NCBI GenBank assembly: GCA_943369665.1
Contig: CALRNX020000014.1
Span: 17,607-81,606, forward strand
Length of the DNA: 64,000 nt
Direction of reading: 5' to 3'
Origin: UKL13-3 sp943369665
GTDB taxonomy: Bacteria; Bacteroidota; Bacteroidia; UKL13-3
Shown here: positions 34,952-45,500 of the stretch, piece after piece
How positions within the stretch are numbered: the first letter of the stretch is position 1
Layout of the letters: every line of letters begins with the position of its first letter
Position numbers and translations under genes: made by a program
Notes under the pieces: generated by a model
Told to the model about the DNA's origin: nothing
Database searches by the model: none
Seen by the model: the letters and a program-made list of their open reading frames with translations, nothing else

Positions 34952-36013
34952 ATGAATCGTCACAAAGTTATTGGTGTAATGAGTGGTACATCCATGGATG
35001 GGCTTGATCTGGCGTATTGCGAATTTGAATTGGTGAACAATCAATGGCAATATGAAATAAAAGCTGCCGAAACGATTCCTTATAATGAAACATGGCAATT
35101 GCGCTTAAGCCAATTGCATAAACAGCCCATGTTTTTATTGCCTAAAACGGATGCTTATTATGGCAAATATATCGGGCAATGCATCAATGATTTTGTAAAA
35201 CGAAACACATTGAATGTAGATTTTATTGCATCACACGGGCATACCATTTTTCACAATCCCAAGGAGTATTATACCACGCAAATTGGAAGCGGTCATGCAA
35301 TATATGCCGAAACCGGAATTCCTACGATCTATGATTTTAGGAGCATGGATGTGGCACTTGGCGGACAAGGGGCACCACTTGTTCCAATAGGTGATGAATT
35401 GTTGTTTGCCGGATACGATGCTTGTTTAAATCTGGGTGGATTTGCTAATATTAGTTTTAACCAAAATGAGAAACGTGTTGCCTTCGATATTTGTCCATGC
35501 AATATTTTATTAAACGAAGTTGCCAAACAAGCAGGTTTGGAGTTTGATGAAAACGGAGCAATGGCTGCCGGAGGAACTGTTGACGGATCCCTTTTGGAAG
35601 CGTTAAACAACTTGCCTTTTTACCAACAACAAGGGGCTAAAAGTTTGGGAAGGGAGTGGGTGGAAACAACGATTTGGCCTATCGTGAAAACATATGAATT
35701 GACGATTGACGATTTACTGGCTACATTCACACAACATATTACCATTCAAATCGGCAATACAATCCGACAGGTCGATGCACAAACAATTTTAACAACAGGT
35801 GGTGGTGCATTCAATCGGTTTTTGGTGAAAGAATTAATGAATCACACACAACTTTCTCAAATAGTAATACCGGAACCCCTTTTAATCAATTATAAAGAAG
35901 CAATGGTTTTTGCGTTCTTAGGGCTGAGAAGAAAACTGAACCAGGTAAACGCCCTTAAAGAGGTAACCGGAGCCAGGCAAAATAGTATTGGAGGAGTAAT
36001 GGTTGGGTTCTAA
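34952..36013 (+). CDS. anmK: Anhydro-N-acetylmuramic acid kinase
   Basis: The roughly 353-residue sugar kinase has the AnmK motifs GVMSGTSMDGLDLA near the N-terminus, IASHGHTIFHNP, GGQGAPLVPIGD and LTTGGGAFNRFLVKEL. It phosphorylates and opens 1,6-anhydro-MurNAc, giving MurNAc-6-phosphate in cell-wall recycling. I prefer the ATG at 34952, which puts the first beta strand at the N-terminus; an in-frame ATG at 34925 would add nine residues. It follows the TrpF-like gene by 44 bases. Confidence 0.93.
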   Translation: MNRHKVIGVMSGTSMDGLDLAYCEFELVNNQWQYEIKAAETIPYNETWQLRLSQLHKQPMFLLPKTDAYYGKYIGQCINDFVKRNTLNVDFIASHGHTIFHNPKEYYTTQIGSGHAIYAETGIPTIYDFRSMDVALGGQGAPLVPIGDELLFAGYDACLNLGGFANISFNQNEKRVAFDICPCNILLNEVAKQAGLEFDENGAMAAGGTVDGSLLEALNNLPFYQQQGAKSLGREWVETTIWPIVKTYELTIDDLLATFTQHITIQIGNTIRQVDAQTILTTGGGAFNRFLVKELMNHTQLSQIVIPEPLLINYKEAMVFAFLGLRRKLNQVNALKEVTGARQNSIGGVMVGF

Positions 36014-36537
36014 AGCCAATTTCATTCGATTTATACAGGTGGCAGCAGCTTTTTAATGTAAATTTAATGACAAAATAATTAAGCATAGCCTCAGATCTTC
36101 CTTATTATTGCCGTAAATCGTCTTTTGATAATTATTTTCAAAGTATCTTATTAAGCAGGCCTTTATTGTTCATCCCTTATGAATATTGACTTGTTAACGA
36201 TGTTGAATAGCTATGAATGCGTTTAACTTTCACGATAGATACTATTCCTATCTATTTGAGGGTGTCTACTATTTGTTATATTTGAGGTCGTTATGTGTAT
36301 TTTTTTTCATCGTATTTTAATGTTAGGGTAGTTTACTTTGCACTATATATGCAAAATAAATAGCCGAATAAAAAAATAAATGAACATAAAATAAGTTTAA
36401 ACGGTAATTTGTTCGTCTCATACCTCTCTGGAATGTACCGTAATTCATTGCAAAAACGCTAAAAACTAATGAGTACGTTTCTACGTACATGAGTCACTTT
36501 CTTGTTTTTGCATGCAACTTGATCAGATAAATTATAT
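36014..36537. other. 524-base AT-rich region before the first giant gene
   Basis: I find no convincing coding frame or RNA gene here. It contains a predicted promoter (36255-36284) and a small perfect stem-loop at 36473-36488 (GTACGT, TTCT loop, ACGTAC) flanked by two ATGAGT-like words. If the promoter is right, the giant gene has a leader of about 250 bases. Confidence 0.6.
36255..36284 (+). promoter_or_regulatory. Predicted promoter of the first giant gene
   Basis: TTTG at 36255-36258, 18 bases and TATATTTG at 36277-36284 match the Bacteroidota consensus. It is the best match in this region, about 250 bases upstream of the start codon. Confidence 0.55.
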
Positions 36538-39500
36538 ATGTATAAAAAAGTACTAAGTAATTCAAGCCCCGTATTTGTGAGGGCAGTAATTGTTTTTTTA
36601 TTGTTAGCCAGTTTTCAGGTAAGCGTAAAAGCTGCTACTATCGAAAGCACAGCAACGGGCGGATTGTGGACTGACGGATCCACCTGGATAGGGGGTGTTG
36701 CTCCTGTTGCCACAGATGATGTGATTATTTCCACTACCGGTGGAAATTCGGTAACCCTGGGGGCTCCAACAACCTGTGCGGCTTTAACTATTAATTTTGA
36801 TGCTTCACTTATTGCAGGTGCCAATTTGCTAACATTAACAGGGAATTTTAATATTATCGGTACATTTTCGAGCACAACAGGGGGGGTAACATTTACCGGA
36901 ACAGGAACACAAAGTATCTCGGGATTTACTACAACTGGTAATATAAACATGACCAAAACCGGTGGTGTTGCCACTCTGGTGGGTGGCATAAACGCTGCGG
37001 CTTTGATTATAAATGGACCAGGAGGAACACTTAATTTGGGAACAGGCCGTACACACACATTTACAGGAGATATAATCTTAACAGCAGGAACATTAGAGGG
37101 AGGGGCGAGTACCTTAAATGCCAATTCAACAAGTGCAACGGCATGGAGCGGAACAGGAAGCAATTTTGAGGAAGGAACAAGTACGGTGGTTTTAGGGGGT
37201 GCTGCCCAAACCATTGCTACCACAACTACATTTTTTAACCTTACGCTTGGAGGTTCTGGAGCTAAAACGTTTGGAGCGGGAACCACTACTACCATAGAAG
37301 GAACGCATACTATTGCAAATGGAACAGCAACCAATGTGTTTACGGGTTCCATTGTATACGGAGCATCTGCAGCTTTGCGGTATAATGTCGGAGCTTTGAA
37401 CAGAACGGTTTCTACCGAATGGCCAACTCCGTTTTTGGGCACGGGTGGTGTTGAAATTGATGGAACAGCGCCCGGTACAATCACACTTAATGGTTCAAAA
37501 GTTTTAGGAAACAATACAAATGTGCCATTAACGATCAATTCGGGGGCCGTTTTAGCAGCAGGAGCCAACGGACTTACTTTTCATGGAGATTTTATCAATA
37601 ACGGAACACTAACAAGTACAGGAGCCATTACGATAGCAGGTACAGTTCCAACGCAAAACATTTCCGGGTTCACTACTACGGGAGCGGTTTCATTAACCAA
37701 AACTGGCGGCACCGCTAATTTAACAAGCAATGTAGGAGCGGCAAGTTTAACACTGAATGGTGCAGGCGGTACATTAGACCTGGGATCGGCAACGCATACT
37801 TTCACCGGAGCGGTAACACTTACCAATGGAACATTATTGGGAAGTACGGCTACACTGAGTTTTGCAGGTAATTTATCGGGAGCGGCAACGTTTACTCCCA
37901 ATGCATGTAATATTATTATTGCGGGAGGAGCCACACAGAGTATACTTGGTTTTACCACAACCGGAAATATTACCGTAACTAAAAATGCTGCGGCTACAGC
38001 AACGTTTACTGGAAATGTAAATGCTAACTCTTTAATCATGGCTGCATTGAATGCTAGTGGTCAGCTTAACCTTGGTTCCGGTTTAACGCATACATTTACC
38101 GGGGTACTAACAAGGACAGCTGGGATTTTAAATTGCGGTAGCAGTACCATTAATTTTACAGGTACGGGTACTGTTATAACGGGAACCGGGGCAACTTTTA
38201 CCCCAAGTACGAGCACCGTGGTTTTAGCGGGAGCAGCTCAAACTGTGGCAAACACAATTGCATTTAACAATATAACGTTTGCCGGTAACGGTCCCAAAAC
38301 ATTTGCATCCGGAATTACGGCTACCATCAATGGGATTTTTTCAATCGAGAATGGGACAAATGCCAATGTATTTACTGGTGCAACGGTAACATATGCCGGA
38401 ACGTCAAGTTTGCGCTATAATGCAGGATCGGCAAATAGAACTGTGGGTGGTGAATGGATCACAACATTTCTAGGTACGGGAGGCGTAGTCATAGGTGGAA
38501 CAGGCATCATTACATTGAATGCAGCAAAAACATTGGGTACAAATACGCAAGCTCCGTTAACCATTAGCAGTGGGGCTACCCTGGCAACAGGGAATTTCGG
38601 CTTAACATTCAATGGAGATTTTGTGAATAATGGAACACTCACAGCAGGTAGTTCTCCTATTGTATTAACGGGCACACTGATTAGCCAAAATATTGCGGGC
38701 TTTACTACTACGGGAATGGTTTCAATGACTAAAACTGCAGGTACTGCTACATTTACAGGTAATGTGAACGCAGGAGCCTTAACTACAAACGGAAATGGAG
38801 GAACGCTCCACCTTGGAACGGCACTTAGTCACACATTTTCGGGTACCTGGACAAGGTCAAACGGTACTTTAAATGGGGGGTCCAGTGTTGTCGATTTTTC
38901 AAATACAACGGCCTTTAGCGGAACAACCGGAACGTTCACTGCAGGTACCGGAACAGTTATTTTTAGTGGTGCAGCGCAAGCTTGCCCGGTACTTGCCTTT
39001 AATAATTTAACGTTATCGGGTTCGGGTATAAAAACATTTTCAACGACACCCACTGTAAATGGAATATTATCATTAGAGGGTACTGCAACTGTTGTGGTAA
39101 CTACCGGTGTTGTAACATATGGCCCAGAGGCAACCCTGAGGTTTAACAAAACAACGTCATATACTACAACAGCAGAAGAGTTTACTTCACCTTTTGTTTC
39201 TCGTGGGGGAGTAATCATTGCAGGTACAGGTGCAATAACCTTGAATGGTGCTAAAAATATTACGTATAAATTGAATATTAATACGGGTGCAACAATCAAT
39301 TTAGGCACCGGATTAACCCATAATTGTAAAGGACTTATAAGAGGACCGGGATTGGTAGAGGCAGGAACATTTGGGGGAACAACATCGGGAGCAACAACGA
39401 TAGATCCAACTTATTTTGCCACTGCAACGGGTACAATTATATCATCGAGTCCAACGGCAACCTGGGATATTACCAAGGGTTCAACAGATTGGCAATTGAA

Positions 39501-42500
39501 CAGCAATTGGATTGAAGGAGCAAGGCCGGATGCCACAACGGATGCAATTATACCGGCAGGTGGAACACAACCAACACTTACTGCTGCCGCAATCACAAAA
39601 GATCTTACCATTGATCCGGGAGCAACGGTTACTTCTGCGGGTTTTCAATTAAGCATCAACGGAAATTTGGTGAACAATGGAACGTTAACATTGTCTTCTT
39701 CTCCGGTTGTAATTGCAGGTACCTTAACACAAAGCATTGCCGGATTTACCACCACAGGTACAGTTTCATGCACCAAAACTGCTAGTGTTGCAACATTTGC
39801 AGGAAACATAAGTGCAAATGCTTTAACGGTAAACGGGTCGGGTGGGACACTTAACCTGGGAACATCGTTGACGCATGCAGTTAATGGAAATATTACCATC
39901 ACTGCAGGAACATTAAATGGAGGTTCTTCATCGATGGAATGTAGTGGAAATATTTCTGGCGCGGGAACTTTTACGGGTAATGCCATGAGTTTAGTATTAT
40001 CCGGAACGAGTGCTCAGGCAATATCATCAAGTCCAACACCATTTACCACTACAGGTAGTATAACCATGACTAAAACCGGTGGCACCGCAACTTTAGGTGT
40101 AAACATAACCGCAGGTGCGTTAACCATTAATGGAGCAGGTGGAACCCTTAATTTAGGAACAAGCAGAACGCATACTTTTTCGGGAGATATAACTTTAACC
40201 AACGGTACACTGGAAGGCGGAACCACCACTACGTTAAATGCAAATTCATCAACAGCAACAGCATGGACCGGAACGGGGGGCAGTTTTTCGGCAGGTACCG
40301 GAACGGTCGTTTTGGGTGGGGGTGCACAAACCATTAATACAACCACAATATTTAACAATCTTACATTGGGAGGTACGGGAGTGAAGACTTTTGCTAGCGG
40401 AACCACCATTACAATTAATGGTACGCATACGATCGCAAATGCGACAAACGTGAATGTTTTTACGGGAGCAACAATCCTATATGGCGCTTCAGCAGGGCTG
40501 ACATATAATGCGGGTGCATCGGCCAGAACAACAAGCAATGAATGGCCTACGCCATTTACAGGTACAGGAGGAATTACCATTAGTGGAACGGGTGCAATTT
40601 CCTTGAACGGACCAAAAGTGCTTAATGATAATGTTCCGTTGACGATAAGTTCAGGAGCAACCTTAACACCCGGAGCGAATTTACTTACACTGGGGGGTAA
40701 TTTTACAAGACTGGGAACCTTAACAAGTGGTACAGGCGGTATAACAATTGCGGGAACAGCAAACCAATCAATATCTGGAGGATTTACCACAACGGGTCCA
40801 ATTACAATGACTAAAACGGGAGCCACTGCTACCTTTACAAGTGGCATCACAAGTGCTGCGAGTTTGACTTTAAATGGAACTGGAGGAACACTTGCTTTGG
40901 GCGCTTTTACACACGTTGTAACAGGAGCCGTAACACTTACCAATGGTACGCTTGATGCCAGCAGTGCAACCTTAAATGTAGGGGGGAGTTTTACCAGAAC
41001 AAGTGGAACATTGGTATCCACAGCCATGAATTTAGGTCTTACGGGTACAGCTGCGCAAAGCATTATGGGTTTTACCACAACAGGAAATGTAATCATGAGC
41101 AAAACGGCTTTGTCAGCTACTTTTACCGGAAATGTGAGTGCCGGAGCATTAACCATTAATGGAGCTGGAGGTACGCTTAATCTGGGAGCAGGCCTAACGC
41201 ACACTTTTTCGGGAACATGGACCCGAACCAATGGAACATTGGATGGAGGGAGCAGTACAATTAATTTTTCAGCAGGAGGCTCCTTTATTTCGGGTTCGGG
41301 AGGCACTTTTACCGCGGGTACCGGCACTGTAAATTATTCGGGAGCAGCTCAAACAGTAGGCGACCTTACTTACAACAATCTTACACTCAGTGGAAGTGGA
41401 GTAAAAACGACATCAATGTCGGTAACAGTAAATAAAATATTTTCATTAGAAGGTACTGCTACGGTATCAGCGCCTTTTACGTATAGTGGTGATGCAACTT
41501 TGCGTTATAATAAGTCAGCTCCTTATACGACTACAACAAATGAATTTCCGGCTGTATTTTTAGGCCTTGGGGGAGTAATTAATGCTGGAACGGGTATTAT
41601 TACATTTGATGATAACAAAACAATTATTGCGCCTTTGGTTATCAATAATGGTAGCCAGATTGATCTTGGCAATTTTACCGGACACTCTTCAAAAGGGCTT
41701 ACCTTAGGGGGCGTTGTACAATCCGTTGGTTCATATGGAGGCACTACCTCTGCTGCTACAAATATCAATGCTACTTTTTTTGCAACGGCTACGGGCCAAA
41801 TTGCTGTTACCAATCCTGCTGCATCATGGTTAGGCCTTACTTCTGATTGGTCTGATCCCGCAAACTGGTCGGGCAATGAAGTTCCAAACTTTAGTTTGGA
41901 TGTAACCATCAATAGTGGTACACCGCAACAACCAATACTAACATCTAATGTTGAGACAGGAGATTTGATTATTAATGCGGGGGCAACATTAACTTCAGCG
42001 GGTTTTCAAATATCAATATATGGAGACTATACTGCAACCGGAACAGCAATACTGAGCAACTCCCCTATTGTGTTAACAGGAATTTTTAACCAAAACATTG
42101 GTGCACTCACCACTACAGGAAATGTGAGTATGACCAAAACGGGCGGAACAGCAACCTTTACCGGAAACATCAGTGCAGGTTCATTGATCCTGAATGGAAC
42201 AGGTGGAACGCTTAATTTAGGATTGGCGCGCACACATACATTTACAGGTGATATTACACAAACAGCCGGAACATTAGTAGGAAATACATCCAATATTGTA
42301 GTAGCGGGAACGGCTGCACAAAGTATTGCAGGACTAACAACAACCGGGGCAATATCATCTACCAAAACGGGCGGAACAGCAGCCTTCACCGGAAACATAA
42401 ATGCTGCTTCCATAACTGTAAATGGAACAGGAGGCACTTTAAACTTAGGAGCCGGTCTTACACATACAATTTCGGGTAACACCGCTGTAACGTTGGGTAC

Positions 42501-45500
42501 CTTAAATGGTGGTAGTTCAACATTAATATTGTCGGGTAGCTTAACCAATGCAGCAACATTAACGGGTAATGCGATGAACTTAACCATGGCTGGAACCGGG
42601 GCACAGAATATTGCAGGATTTACCACAACGGGAACAATTACTTCTACCAAAACAGCTTCAACCGCAACCTTTACCGGAAATATAAGTGCGGGTGCAATAA
42701 CGGTGAATGGAACAGGAGGAACAGTAAGCTTAGGTGCAGGTTTAACACATACGGTAAGTGGAAATGTTGCTGTAACATTGGGCACTTTAAATGGAGCAAC
42801 ATCAACACTCGTATTATCGGGAAATTTAACAGCAGCTGGAACCCTAACAGGAACAAGTATGAATTTAACATTAACCGGAACGGCCGCTCAGAGTATAATT
42901 GGCTTTACCACTTTGGGAAATGTGTTAATGGCAAAAACAGCGGGAACGGCAACGCTTGCGGGTAATATTAGTGTTGCAGGATTAACGCTAAATGGATTAG
43001 GAGGAACGTTGGATTTTGGCCCTGCAAGAACCCATACTTTTACAGGTAATATTGTTGTTGCTAATGGAACGCTTAATGCGAATACTTCCAATATTGTTTT
43101 AGCCGGAACAACAGCACAAAGTGTAGCGGGTTTCACCACTACTGGAACTGTGAGCATGACTAAAACTGCAGGCGCAATAGCAACCTTTACAGGGTCGGTG
43201 AATGCTGGTGGGCTAACGTTAAATGGGTTAGGAGGAACACTTCACCTGGGCAATGCATTAAACCATACTTTTTCGGGAACATGGACGCGAACCAATGGAA
43301 CATTGGATGGAGGAACAAGTACAATTAATTTTACAGCACCCGGCACATTTATTTCAGGGTCGGTAGGTTCTTTTGTACCCAATGCCGGAACGGTTAATTA
43401 TTCAAACCCTGGAGCTCAAACGGTAGGCCAGTTTACCTATTACAACCTTACTTTAAGTGGAGGTGGTGTTAAAACAACAACTTCTGTTACCGTTACCGAA
43501 GTGTTTTCTTTGGAGGGAACAGCAACCGTTTCGGCACCGATCACTTATGGGAGCTCGGCAACATTGCAGTACAATAAACCATCAAGTTACACCACCACCA
43601 CCAATGAGTTTCCTGCTACGTTTGCCGGTTCGGGAGGGGTAAATATTTTAGGTGCGGGTACCATCATTTTCGATGCGGCTAAAACGATTTCGGCAACACT
43701 TACAATTAACAGCGGATCTACGGTAGACCTGAATGGCATAACAGGTCATGTTTGCAACGGGTTGGTATTTGATATTGCACTTCAGTCTGCTGTTGGAACA
43801 TATGGAAGAACAGGGTCGGGGGCAACAAATATCAATGATGTGTTTTTTGCGGCAGCATCAAGTGGTACTATTTTGCTAAATGTTTCTACCACAAATTGGA
43901 TTGGAACAACCTTCGATTGGACAGACCCATTAAACTGGTCGAGTGGCGTACCCACTTCTATTAGTGATGTGGTCATCCCTTCCGGTGTTCCCAACCAACC
44001 AATAATTACATCAAATGCTGAATGCCGTGATTTAACCATTAACACTTCGGCTTCAGTTACGGCCTCGGCTGTTCAGATAACACTTTATGGAAACTTTATC
44101 AATAACGGAACCGCAAATTTGGGCAGTTCGCCACTTATTATTACAGGAACAGCTAATCAAACCATTAATCCATTTACGACCACGGGTAATGTATCTGTAA
44201 CAAAATTAGGAGGAACAGCAACAGTAACCAATAACTTAAGTATTGGAGGGCTTACGATAAACGGAGCGGGCGGAACGCTTAATTTAGGTTCAGGTTTTAC
44301 ACATACGATATCAGGAGATATAATTGTGAGTGCCGGTACATTAATCGTTAATAATTCCAATATTGTTTTGACCGGAACAGCTGTGCAAAATATTGCAGGC
44401 TTTACGACCACCGGAATAGTAAACAGTACAAAAACCGGAGGTACAGCAACCTTAACGGGTAATCTAAATGCGGCTGCTTTGACAATAAACGGAGTGGGGG
44501 GAACTGTAGATTTAGGATCATCATTAACCCATACGATTCCTGGTGATATTACCCTAACAAATGGAACATTGGATGGAGGATCAAGTACCCTGAATTTAGG
44601 AGGTAATATTTCGGGAGCGGGAACATTTGCTGGTAATGCTTCCAATATTACACTTACCGGAAGCTCAACTCAGAATATTGTTGGGTTTACCACTACAGGG
44701 AATATTAATATTATCAAAACCGGAGGAACCGCAACATTTGGTGGGAATGTAAATGCTGGGGCTTTAACCCTAAACGGATCGGGTTCGATCCTTGACTTAG
44801 GAACAGGTCGCACACATACTTTTACCGGAGATATAACTTTAACGGACGGAACATTAATCGGAGGAAACAATACCATAAATGTAAACGCATCATCAACTAC
44901 TGCTTGGACAGGTACCGGAAGTAACTTTGATGCAGGAACGAGTACTGTGGTTTTCGGAGGAGGCGCACAAACAATTAATACCTCCACCATATTTAATAAC
45001 CTAACATTGGCAGGTTCGGATGTTAAAACATTTGCAAACGGAACGATTATCACCATCAACGCTATTCATCAAATTGCCAATGGTGCAAATATGAATGACT
45101 TTACCGGAGCTACTATTGTTTATGGTTCGGGGGCAACAATACGCTACAATGCCGGAACAGCCAGCAGAACAGTTTCTGCCGAATGGCCGGCTACATTTAC
45201 CAGTACCGGAGGTGTTATCATAGATGGAACAGGACCTGGAGTTATAACACTGAATGAAGCAAAACAATTGGGCAATAACACCAATGTAGTGCTTACGATA
45301 AACGCTGGTGCAACATTGGCTACCAATAATTTTGGTTTAACCTTTCATGGAAACTTTGTAAACAATGGAACATTTACCGCGGGAAGTTCTGCCATCACAT
45401 TAGCAGGAACCACGGCAACCCAAAGTATTCCGGCAATAACAACTACCGGGAATATAACTACAACTAAAACGTCTGGAACAGCAACCTTTGGTGGGAATAT

